The position numbers and the translations under genes are program-made. Shown piece by piece: positions 35,067 through 42,770 of a stretch of DNA of 48,624 nt. Each line of letters starts with the position of its first letter. Positions within the stretch are counted from its first letter, which is position 1. The notes below the pieces were generated by a model. It was not told the DNA's origin. It saw only the letters and a list, made by a program, of their open reading frames with translations, and ran no database searches. Source of the stretch: Bacillota bacterium (GTDB lineage: Bacteria; Bacillota; Limnochordia; Darwinibacteriales; DTU012); assembly GCA_012837335.1 (NCBI GenBank), contig DURM01000011.1, forward strand, positions 1 to 48,624, written 5' to 3'.

Positions 35067-38051
35067 TCAATACTGATCACGTGGTTGAATGTGAGTAAAG
35101 CGTGACCAAAAGAGATCGATATACTCCTGCGGGATCTCATCAAGCGTCAGTTCCAAACCAAACTCATCTCTCTTCAGGCGCAGTTCGTAGTTAATATCCA
35201 TATTGTATTTTGTCAAGGTCTCCCGCGCAGAAGTGAAGTCGTCATCAACCACAACTGCCCTAAACGCCCAATCAAACATCCGATTCATATAGTATCCACC
35301 CGGAACTTCTAACGAACCTTCAACCCAATGCCACTGCTCTAATAGTTTTTCTCGCTGCTCTGAAGTCCAAGGCAGCTGTAAAAATGCCTCGAGATTTGCT
35401 GTTGGATAGCGAGCTGCTGTCCCCATCAAGTTTTCTAGTTCACGGCCAAACTGAAGCTGAGTATCAGCACTGATCCACCACTTAACAAACTCCCAGGCAG
35501 CATCATGGTCTGATGCTGTTTGTAGAATACCGGTTGCTGGTCCTTGAATGCCGGCTAATGAAACCGACATGGGATTGGCGGTGGTAATCCCGACAACGGT
35601 GTGGTTAACAGTTCCATCCGGCTGCACCGTGCCGGGCACCAAATCAAAGCCCCATTCGCCCCTCAGTTCAGGTGCAAACACTGCCAGGCGATTGTAAAAG
35701 CCGTAGTCCTCAATTACAATCGGCATTTCACCAAAACGGAACCGGTTTTCAGTATTAAACTCAATCAGCAGACTGTGCAGACTCCATAAATCAGTCAGCT
35801 CTGCAAATGCTTGAATTGCTGTTTCTGAGTCGAGATTAGTTTCAACCCCGTCAGGCTTATACACCAACTCACCGCGCTGGTAGAGCCAGGTATAGTATAT
35901 CGACGGCCTGATACCAATGGACATGCCGTTTTTCTGGAGAATTGGCAAAATCCGATAAACATCGTCCCAGGTTTTGGGAATGTCGATGCCCAATTCAGCC
36001 AAGATGTCTTTCCGGTAGAACATTACCGGAAACGACTGCTGAGCAGCCAATGCAAAGACATTATCCCTAAATGTAAATGGAACGTAAGAACTGACCATGA
36101 AGTCCTGCATTACTTCATCGAAGTCAGCGAAATTGGCGAGATTATACAGGGCTCCCCGCATTCCAAAGTTAACTGGATCCTGCAGTTGCATGCCGATGGC
36201 AACATCAGGTGCGGTTCCTGCAATAGCTGCTCTTAATAGAAGTTGAGTCAGATCTGGCACCAGCTGCATTTTTACAGGTATACCTGTCTTAGGACTGAAT
36301 TCGTTATCGATCAGCTGTTTTAAAATCTGGGCTTGGTCTCTTCCTGAGCCAATCCAAACAGTGATCGGTTCTCTCTCTTCCGCGATATCGTCGCCTGAGA
36401 TATTGCCCATTAAGTCATATTCACGGTAAAACGAAGCTGCAATTGCTTTTATCTCGTGAACAAGCGACTGCCACCAGGTCGGCTCAGCTCTCGGCATAGT
36501 CTGATCGGGAGAGGCAACTATTAAGTAATCAATCTGCAGCGGCTGCTCCCTGGTTTGATAAATCCAGTTACCGATAGAGCCGAGGCTGTCGCGAAACTCA
36601 GAGAGCATTCTTGTTATGCGATCAGTATCGCTGTACATTCTCCGAAGCAGGAACGCGACCTGAGTGAGTGCCTGAGTATGCTCCCCTTCCATTCCGGTTT
36701 CGGCGATCAGCTGATCCACCAGGTCTTGGTAAATATCAGCTTGATAACCGATCCGACTGATTACCTCAGGAATCCGTTTATCTAACTCATAAGTCCTCAT
36801 CGGGTCCGGATTTCCACCGGTGATCATGATAATCCGGCGGTAAATAGTGTTGAGCTCATAGAGGTGCTCCTCTGTACCTCTGAGCACATCGGCAACATCG
36901 CCTAAAACAACCTCTAAGGTTATTTCGTTTTTCCCTTTGGGAAGATAGAAGTAGTATGGTTGACCTGTATCAGGATCGCCTAATACATTCATCTGATAAT
37001 AAGTAGAGTAATAAAACGGAACGGCAGAAACCTCAGCAAAAGGCACCTTACCATTTATGTACAGCCGGCGAGTGCTGACAGCGCCTGCTTTTTGATCCTG
37101 CTTTGCCTTAAAAGCAAGAATATATAATCCGTCTTCAGGCACATCAACTTCCCAGCGGATCCACTGACCCGGCTGTGCCCAGCGGTATCCCCCGATCGTG
37201 TTTAGGCGAATTTCTGCGTGGTGGTAAGGTTCTACTGATGGATCGCCATGATCGGAGATAGGAAATAAAGTCGGTGATGAGCGAACAGTGCTTTCCTCAC
37301 CCTGCTTTTTAATAAAAACGTTTGCTGTAGGACGAATTCCTTGAGACTCGTACGCAGCGTATACCTCCGCATAGCTCGGCGGGCTGACATATTGATAGAG
37401 TTTCAGCTCTGCCAGCGCAACCGGTTCCATGCGAGAAACTAATCTAATCGTGTTAATGCCTTGATTAAGATAGAAGCTGTATGGCTCTTGAAAATAACCA
37501 AGCGGATCCTTTACATCTGCGTAGATCCACTCCGGCTTTTCAATTTGCTTGGAGCGGATTTCATTGCCCAAAGAGTCAACGATAAAGTCGCCTTCGTCGC
37601 CCCAAACACGATAGAACTTCAGATATTGGGCATTATCAAAGGGACGCTCGCCATTGATCCACAGCTCTCGTTCAATGTCTACCCCGCGTCCTTCAAGTGG
37701 ATAGTATTTTATGGCGAGATTATACAATCCAGCTTGCTCCACCTCAAAAGTCCACTCGACATATCCTGTCTCTTCAGTCATCAAGACCTCTTGATCAGAG
37801 CCAGCAAAATCTGAGATAATTTCTAACTGCATATCTGAAGCAGAGTAGTCAGAAGCAGGAATGATAATCTCTGCGTCAGGACGCACAGCATCAGGATACT
37901 GTTCCAGATAATCCAGATATCCTCGTTCGCGTACATATGCAGTAATATCCCCTAGAGTGTATTCCGGCTCGCTCTCAGCATAGATTCCTGCTGATAAAGC
38001 CAACCAGCTGATAGTAATGATAATTAACAGTGCAGCTAATCTTTTTTTCAT
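35067..38051 (-). CDS. Large solute-binding protein with two N-terminal carbohydrate-binding-like domains
   Basis: A 994-residue exported protein. Signal peptide (residues 1-26, cleaving near GIYAESE), no lipobox. Two tandem beta-sandwich domains follow, about residues 30-220 (YVEWTFEVEQAGLYNLAIKY; ELWINGERPF) and 225-400 (WIRWEVDVPEDGLYILAFKA; RLYINGKVPF), each CBM35-like. A helical linker (about 410-545) leads to a family 1 sugar-binding domain (about 570-994; TVWIGSGRDQAQILKQLID, GTAPDVAIGMQLQDP, FPVMFYRKDILAELGI). Ordinary sugar-binding proteins are about 430 residues, so more than half of this one is extra. It is the first gene of the minus-strand locus and directly precedes its permeases. 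It may capture polymer at the surface and hand oligosaccharides to transporter C; that is inference. Confidence 0.83.
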   Translation of the reverse strand: MKKRLAALLIIITISWLALSAGIYAESEPEYTLGDITAYVRERGYLDYLEQYPDAVRPDAEIIIPASDYSASDMQLEIISDFAGSDQEVLMTEETGYVEWTFEVEQAGLYNLAIKYYPLEGRGVDIERELWINGERPFDNAQYLKFYRVWGDEGDFIVDSLGNEIRSKQIEKPEWIYADVKDPLGYFQEPYSFYLNQGINTIRLVSRMEPVALAELKLYQYVSPPSYAEVYAAYESQGIRPTANVFIKKQGEESTVRSSPTLFPISDHGDPSVEPYHHAEIRLNTIGGYRWAQPGQWIRWEVDVPEDGLYILAFKAKQDQKAGAVSTRRLYINGKVPFAEVSAVPFYYSTYYQMNVLGDPDTGQPYYFYLPKGKNEITLEVVLGDVADVLRGTEEHLYELNTIYRRIIMITGGNPDPMRTYELDKRIPEVISRIGYQADIYQDLVDQLIAETGMEGEHTQALTQVAFLLRRMYSDTDRITRMLSEFRDSLGSIGNWIYQTREQPLQIDYLIVASPDQTMPRAEPTWWQSLVHEIKAIAASFYREYDLMGNISGDDIAEEREPITVWIGSGRDQAQILKQLIDNEFSPKTGIPVKMQLVPDLTQLLLRAAIAGTAPDVAIGMQLQDPVNFGMRGALYNLANFADFDEVMQDFMVSSYVPFTFRDNVFALAAQQSFPVMFYRKDILAELGIDIPKTWDDVYRILPILQKNGMSIGIRPSIYYTWLYQRGELVYKPDGVETNLDSETAIQAFAELTDLWSLHSLLIEFNTENRFRFGEMPIVIEDYGFYNRLAVFAPELRGEWGFDLVPGTVQPDGTVNHTVVGITTANPMSVSLAGIQGPATGILQTASDHDAAWEFVKWWISADTQLQFGRELENLMGTAARYPTANLEAFLQLPWTSEQREKLLEQWHWVEGSLEVPGGYYMNRMFDWAFRAVVVDDDFTSARETLTKYNMDINYELRLKRDEFGLELTLDEIPQEYIDLFWSRFTHIQPRDQY

Positions 38052-38094
38052 CCTAACCTACCCCTTCTCTGCCTGCGTTAAACAGCGGATCAAA

Positions 38095-38121
38095 AGTATA
38101 TCATGTAGAAACATTCGACAA
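38095..38121 (-). promoter_or_regulatory. Candidate promoter of the polysaccharide locus
   Basis: On the minus strand, TTGTCG (38116-38121) and TATACT (38095-38100) are 15 bases apart, and the -10 carries an extended TGA directly before TATACT. It lies 44 bases upstream of the ATG at 38051, which fits a short leader. Spacing is below the optimum, so activator dependence is plausible. Confidence 0.5.
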
Positions 38122-38148
38122 CTTATTTTAAATTCCTGTTAATCAGTG

Positions 38149-38177
38149 TTGATTTTTGTGCCATCTTTAATTATTAT
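38149..38177 (+). promoter_or_regulatory. Candidate promoter of the AraC-type regulator gene
   Basis: TTGATT (38149-38154) and TATTAT (38172-38177) are separated by exactly 17 bases on the plus strand. It would give a leader of about 105 bases before the TTG start at 38291. It lies back-to-back with the minus-strand promoter at 38095-38121, leaving 27 bases between the two -35 boxes. Confidence 0.55.
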
Positions 38178-38238
38178 ACAGCAAGGAAGGCTAAGTTTCT
38201 TTACCTCTTTTGCTTTTACATAACTTTTTCGACATTTT

Positions 38239-38268
38239 TTGCGCTGCATCCAGAATCTATGCTAGAAT
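38239..38268 (+). promoter_or_regulatory. Second candidate promoter of the AraC-type regulator gene
   Basis: TTGCGC (38239-38244) and TAGAAT (38263-38268) with an 18-base spacer, closer to the start codon than the promoter at 38149. Weaker match; an alternative rather than an additional certainty. Confidence 0.35.
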
Positions 38269-38290
38269 TGAATCCATAGGGGTGAGATGT

Positions 38291-39148
38291 TTGAATACAG
38301 TAGATTTTTCGATTCATTATAATAAACTGGACACTTCGTATACAATGCCCCAGAAGCATGAGCATAATCATTATGAAATATATTATCTGGTTTCAGGAGA
38401 GCGTTTTTATTTCATTGAGGATCAAATTTTTCATGTTCATCCGGGGGATTTGGTGTTCATTTCAAAAGGATATATTCACCGGACAACCGAGGCGGACAGC
38501 AGCATGGGAGCGCACGCCCGCTATGTGGTTTACTTCACCGAAACTTTTCTCAGACAGCTGCTCAGCCAAGCTCAAGTTAGTGAACTGCTGTCCTGTTTTT
38601 ACCACGACACAAAGGTAGTCCACTTGACTGTCGCACAGCAGAACTTTATTGAATCACTCCTTACGAAGCTGGCAGACGAGTACAGCAACCACCAACCTGG
38701 CGGTGAGCTGTATCAAAGAGTTCTGTTAACAGAGCTTCTCTTGTTTTCTAATCGCCTAAATTTTGATCTGGTCTATCACCATCTCAACGAGCTTAACCCG
38801 GTTTACTTGACCATCCATAAGATTGTTCAGCATGTCAGAAAGAATTATCGGGAAAAGCTGACTCTCACTGCTATCGCTAATGAATTTTATATCAGTCCTT
38901 ACTATCTCAGTAGAATGTTTAAACAAGTTACTGGGCTGACGCTAACTGAGTACTTAAACAACACCCGCATTAAGGCAGCGCAGCAGCTTCTGCGTACTAC
39001 CGATCTGCCGATCAGCGCCATTTCTGAGCAGGTGGGTTATGAAAGCCACTCGCATTTTGGCAGAGTATTCCGGAAATTTACCAGCTGCTCACCTATGCAG
39101 TACCGAAAAACCCATAGAACAGCTAAAGCAGAAAACCTAAGTCTGTAA
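38291..39148 (+). CDS. AraC-family transcriptional regulator
   Basis: A 285-residue DNA-binding regulator. An N-terminal cupin-type sensing domain (HEHNHYEIYYLVSGERFYF; VHPGDLVFISKGYIH) is followed by two helix-turn-helix motifs (about residues 190-280: LTLTAIANEFYISPYYLSRM and ISAISEQVGYESHSHFGRVF). I place the start at the TTG at 38291, since AGGGGTGAG lies just upstream; a TTG at 38210 has no ribosome binding site and would overlap the candidate promoter at 38239. It is divergent from the 37-kb minus-strand locus and is its only visible regulator, so control of pectin use is likely (inference). Its 3' end overlaps that of the convergent DapB-like gene by 26 bases. Confidence 0.88.
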   Translation: MNTVDFSIHYNKLDTSYTMPQKHEHNHYEIYYLVSGERFYFIEDQIFHVHPGDLVFISKGYIHRTTEADSSMGAHARYVVYFTETFLRQLLSQAQVSELLSCFYHDTKVVHLTVAQQNFIESLLTKLADEYSNHQPGGELYQRVLLTELLLFSNRLNFDLVYHHLNELNPVYLTIHKIVQHVRKNYREKLTLTAIANEFYISPYYLSRMFKQVTGLTLTEYLNNTRIKAAQQLLRTTDLPISAISEQVGYESHSHFGRVFRKFTSCSPMQYRKTHRTAKAENLSL

Positions 39149-39860
39149 CTAGATGCTCATATCGGCCAATGTTGACCACTGCTTTATATACCCCCGGACC
39201 AAAACAGACCCGATCGCTCACATCATGACTAATTGTAATCGTTTCACCCATCCCGCCGAATTTCAGCTGCTGGCTGACGGTCTGACCCGGGATGCGAAAG
39301 CTGTAAACCGGTATGGATTCGTGACTGTAATTCTTGTATTTTTTAAGCTCTGCAGCTAACTGCTTGGAAGTTCCCGAAGGAACTTCCTTTTTTTGATCTG
39401 AATAATAATCAATTACCGCTGCATATGCAAACAGCTCAGCTGCTGCGGCTAGTGCTTTCTTGACAACTATCATACCCAGGGCGAAGTTTGGGATTAATGC
39501 TCCTCCAAGCTTATGCTCACGGCAGAGATCTGCGAACAGCTGCTGGTCTTTACTGCTCAAGCCCGTGGTACCGATAATCGGATGAATGCGTTTTTCTATG
39601 CAGAAGGTAAAATGGTTTACTGCTGCCTCTGGCACTGTAAAATCAACGACATCTGTTGGCAAAACAGCTGCATACGCCTGTTCTAAAGTGCCAAAGATGG
39701 GAATCTCTACATCTAAATCAGGCAGCAAACTGCTTAAATACCGCCCTGCGTTTTGTCTGCTGACAATGCCAACTACCTCCAGGCCAGCACAACCGATTAA
39801 ATACTGAACTACAGCCTTCCCGGTTCGTCCGGTACCACCTGCCACAACTACACGATGCAC
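39123..39860 (-). CDS. DapB-like dihydrodipicolinate reductase homologue with substituted catalytic His
   Basis: A 245-residue protein with the two-domain form of 4-hydroxy-tetrahydrodipicolinate reductase. It has an N-terminal nucleotide-binding motif AGGTGRTG (residues 7-14), VVDFTVPEAA (71-80), GTTGLS (97-102) and PNFALGMIV (124-132). The substrate motif is DYYSDQKKEVPSGT (151-164). In E. coli DapB the same stretch is EAHHRHKVDAPSGT; by alignment Tyr153 replaces catalytic His159, Ser154 replaces His160, and Lys157 keeps Lys163. No other lysine-pathway gene is nearby. It starts with GTG behind AAGGTGG. It could be a divergent DapB or a reductase with another substrate; the second reading seems at least as likely. 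Confidence 0.75.
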   Translation of the reverse strand: MHRVVVAGGTGRTGKAVVQYLIGCAGLEVVGIVSRQNAGRYLSSLLPDLDVEIPIFGTLEQAYAAVLPTDVVDFTVPEAAVNHFTFCIEKRIHPIIGTTGLSSKDQQLFADLCREHKLGGALIPNFALGMIVVKKALAAAAELFAYAAVIDYYSDQKKEVPSGTSKQLAAELKKYKNYSHESIPVYSFRIPGQTVSQQLKFGGMGETITISHDVSDRVCFGPGVYKAVVNIGRYEHLVTDLGFLL

Positions 39861-39920
39861 GGGTTACACCACCTTGGCCGAGATCCTTTGTTTGTCTAAT
39901 TTATATTCTTAAGCAAATAA

Positions 39921-39951
39921 AATAGAACCTGCGGCAGTTCTCCACAGGTTC
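39921..39951 (-). terminator. Terminator after the aminotransferase/acyl reductase fusion gene
   Basis: On the minus strand GAACCTGTGG / CCGCAGGTTC form a 10-bp stem (one wobble pair) with a seven-base loop, followed by TATTTTATTT. It lies 24 bases after the stop codon at 39975 and separates this gene from the DapB-like gene. Confidence 0.75.
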
Positions 39952-39974
39952 ACACGATAACTCAGTCTATGCAG

Positions 39975-42611
39975 CTATGCTCCCTGTCCTCCTACCATTA
40001 ACTCTTGGCGAGCGGCCACAACTTGCTCCCAAACTGATTCCGGCAGGGGCAGATCAAAACTGCGAAATCCGGCAAGCCTAAATCCATGCCGCTCGGCACA
40101 CTCCCGCAGTTCGTTCATATAGGCAATATTTAGATCCGCGCCAATACTGGTGTTTGTATAGTTGCGGTCGAGAGCTAACATGATTGTCTCCGACATGCAC
40201 GCATAAGCCTGACCCTTGTCAAAACCAAAATTCCAGCCCAAATCTACCTCACCCGGTAGTTCAATAACCCCTCCATCTATCACCAGCACGTCCTGACGCT
40301 GTGTAAGCACATCACCGCTTACATTCGCTGGCCGAGACATATCACAAATTAAGGCGCCTGGTTTGATAATATCCGGAGTAATTAAATCATCCGTGCTGCT
40401 GGTTGCTGCCAGAACTAAATCTGCCGCAGGTAAATACGACCGCAGGTCGACAGTGACGGTAACTGGACATCCCGGTTTTTCAAGTTGGCTTTCGCAGTAA
40501 TCCATCCATTCACTCAGTCCTGCGTCCAAGGCAGGCAGATCAGGTAATCTGTTAACCACCGCACCGATACTGTTAGCTGCAAATTCCCGTCCGGCGAAAT
40601 GCTGTTCGCGCAGATAGCGGTACATCTCGGCCATGACTTTAAGCATCCTAAAGCGGCTCTTTTCCGGACGCGCCGGATTGCCGATTAAAATTAGGCGAGC
40701 CACTTGCTCTGCCAAAAGCATAGCAGAAGCCTTACCTATTGCGCCACCAGCACCCACAATAGCAGCCGTTGACCGGTCTAAAGCCAATCCTAGTTTGGTC
40801 CCTCCGATGGTTAGGGCATCAATTCCCGAAAGAACCGTATAGCTGTTGCCGGTTGTAATCGCTACCGGTGCTTTACCTACCAAAGAGCGGCCGCCTCCAG
40901 TAACAACCGAGGTATAGGCACCCAACCCAACAATTTTGGCACCGCGATGTACAGCCAATTCTACAGCTTCCAATATTTTTGCCTCCGCTTCTACTCGGGG
41001 CATTTGCTGCAGCTCATCCGCCGTATACGGAACTACTATAAAATCGCCAAAAGCACTCTGCCCGGTTTGGGATGTGATCCTGGCGCTGGAGATAACATAT
41101 GGTTCCAGCATATCAGTCCAGCGGCCGGCAAGTTCAGCCAGCTGCTCATCGGAGAAGGCCTCCAAGCTGCGATCATAATCTGAGTAGTTTTTCATACTCA
41201 GGGGATGAACTAAAAATGCAAATCGGCCGTCCTCCTGTTCGAGACTTTGCTCTGCTGAAGGACTTAACTCTACCTGCGGCGGCTGACTATCTGTCTTCAG
41301 ATCTATCGACAGCAAATGCGCCGTCAAAGCAGCTGTGTTCCGCTGTGCCAGCACCCTAACTGTTTTCTCAATAGCGGTCAGGGCATGACCGATCTGCTCA
41401 TCGCTGATAATCAACGGCGGTTCAATTCGGATTACGCTGGCACCATTTAAAGTCGGCGCAACTCGCACCTTACCCACATTCAGCAGGTGGCTGGCAATGA
41501 TCGGCGTAAGCACTTTCTGCTCAGCCATTATACCAAGGAGGCTGTTAGGATAAACTTCTCGACTGCTTCCAAAATCCAATCCGAGCATTAAACCACGGCC
41601 CCGAACACCTTTAATAATATCTGGATATTGAGCTTGGATTTTTTCCAAACCAGCCTTTAGAATACTTCCCTTGCGGGCAGCTTCCTTAACTAAGAATTGA
41701 TCGTTGGCTGCGAGCAGTTCAACCACTTTAGCGCCTACTCGACAGGCAATGGTATTGCCGGCAAAAGTTGACGAGTGCTTGGTTGCAAACTCCTCATTAT
41801 AAACATCATCTGTGCACAGCACAGCTCCGATGGGAATCAGTCCGCCACCCAACGCTTTGGCAAGAGTTATAATATCGCACATTACACCTTCGGCCTCGGC
41901 TGCGAACATGGTCCCAGTGCGGCCTAAGCCAGTTTGGATCTCATCGAAAATCAGCAGAACTCCATATTCCGTGCACAGCCGCCGCACCTCAGCCAGGTAT
42001 CCACTTGGAGGTTCGACAATACCCCCTTCTCCCTGAATGGGCTCTAGAATCACCGCGGCAATTTGATCCGCCGCAGCAGCCAGCAGCTGTTCAAGGCTTG
42101 CAGCATCTCCGTACGGAACAAAGTGAAATCCTTCCATCGGGGCTCCGAATGCTTGTTGATAGCTTCTGTTTCCTGTCGCTGACAGCGCACCGAGAGTTTT
42201 GCCGTGAAAACTGTTTTTGGTAGAAACTATGCCTTTTTTACCGGTCTTGGATCGAGCAAGCTTGATTGCTGCTTCAACCGCTTCCGCACCGCTGTTGGCA
42301 AATGTTACTTTAGCCATGCCGGGTGGCGCTATTTCAATCAGTCTTTTAGCCAGTTCCCCTGCTGGTGTCAGCAATGAAGGCTGAACGAAACTGGGCTCGA
42401 GGGAGACTTCCACCTCCCGAATCGCTTCCCAGATTTCCACTGGATTAAAGCCGAAAGGCAGCGCACCATAGGCTGCGATTAAATCCAAATATGTATTTCC
42501 TTCCTGGTCGTAGAGGTAACACCCCTGTCCCTTGACATAGCGTTTGTCTAAACCGATCTTGGTTAACAGATCTCCCAAATTGGGATTGACAAAATCAATA
42601 TACGGATGCAT
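39975..42611 (-). CDS. Fusion of class III aminotransferase and acyl-ACP reductase-like domain
   Basis: An 878-residue cytoplasmic protein with two full domains. Residues 1-430 are a class III PLP aminotransferase: FANSGAEAVEAAIKLAR (104-120), SFHGKTLGA (134-142), FDEIQTGLGRTG (222-233, Asp223 contacting PLP) and TLAKALGGGLIPIG (249-262, PLP lysine Lys252). Residues 463-855 resemble cyanobacterial long-chain acyl-ACP reductase: FAFLVHPLS (464-472), VGLGAYTSVV (561-570), the Rossmann motif VGAGGAIGKA (619-628), VLVIDGGVIELPGEVD (775-790) and QAYACMSETIML (801-812), where Cys805 matches the acyl-accepting cysteine. The pair could turn an acyl thioester into an aldehyde and then a primary amine; that is inference. 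It has its own promoter and operator upstream and a terminator downstream. The acceptor and substrate are unknown. Confidence 0.82.
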   Translation of the reverse strand: MHPYIDFVNPNLGDLLTKIGLDKRYVKGQGCYLYDQEGNTYLDLIAAYGALPFGFNPVEIWEAIREVEVSLEPSFVQPSLLTPAGELAKRLIEIAPPGMAKVTFANSGAEAVEAAIKLARSKTGKKGIVSTKNSFHGKTLGALSATGNRSYQQAFGAPMEGFHFVPYGDAASLEQLLAAAADQIAAVILEPIQGEGGIVEPPSGYLAEVRRLCTEYGVLLIFDEIQTGLGRTGTMFAAEAEGVMCDIITLAKALGGGLIPIGAVLCTDDVYNEEFATKHSSTFAGNTIACRVGAKVVELLAANDQFLVKEAARKGSILKAGLEKIQAQYPDIIKGVRGRGLMLGLDFGSSREVYPNSLLGIMAEQKVLTPIIASHLLNVGKVRVAPTLNGASVIRIEPPLIISDEQIGHALTAIEKTVRVLAQRNTAALTAHLLSIDLKTDSQPPQVELSPSAEQSLEQEDGRFAFLVHPLSMKNYSDYDRSLEAFSDEQLAELAGRWTDMLEPYVISSARITSQTGQSAFGDFIVVPYTADELQQMPRVEAEAKILEAVELAVHRGAKIVGLGAYTSVVTGGGRSLVGKAPVAITTGNSYTVLSGIDALTIGGTKLGLALDRSTAAIVGAGGAIGKASAMLLAEQVARLILIGNPARPEKSRFRMLKVMAEMYRYLREQHFAGREFAANSIGAVVNRLPDLPALDAGLSEWMDYCESQLEKPGCPVTVTVDLRSYLPAADLVLAATSSTDDLITPDIIKPGALICDMSRPANVSGDVLTQRQDVLVIDGGVIELPGEVDLGWNFGFDKGQAYACMSETIMLALDRNYTNTSIGADLNIAYMNELRECAERHGFRLAGFRSFDLPLPESVWEQVVAARQELMVGGQGA

Positions 42612-42630
42612 GATTTACCTCCCTTATTTA

Positions 42631-42650
42631 TGTACACACTTTTGTGCACA
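42631..42650. promoter_or_regulatory. Inverted-repeat operator at the start of the fusion-gene transcript
   Basis: TGTACACACTTTTGTGCACA is an imperfect palindrome with 7 of 9 positions matching in each arm around a two-base centre. It lies five bases downstream of the -10 box at 42656-42661 and covers the expected transcription start, the usual place for a repressor site. The cognate regulator is not recognised. Confidence 0.6.
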
Positions 42651-42655
42651 TGGGT

Positions 42656-42684
42656 ATTATACCAAGAACGCAGGGAAATTACAA
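42656..42684 (-). promoter_or_regulatory. Promoter of the aminotransferase/acyl reductase fusion gene
   Basis: On the minus strand TTGTAA (42679-42684) and a perfect TATAAT (42656-42661) are separated by 17 bases, a clear housekeeping-sigma promoter. Transcription should start near 42649, about 38 bases before the ATG at 42611, whose ribosome binding site is AGGGAGG. Confidence 0.8.
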
Positions 42685-42770
42685 CAAAAATGCCTAACTA
42701 AAACTCCGAAAAAAGAGAGGAATAACGCATGAATCCAAGAAATGTTATAGTTGAATAGGGGGGGTTGTTC

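Noticed and set aside
38210-38290. A longer AraC-type protein starting at TTG 38210
   Set aside because: No ribosome binding site, and the extra 27 residues align with no part of the family; the TTG at 38291 has a clear site.
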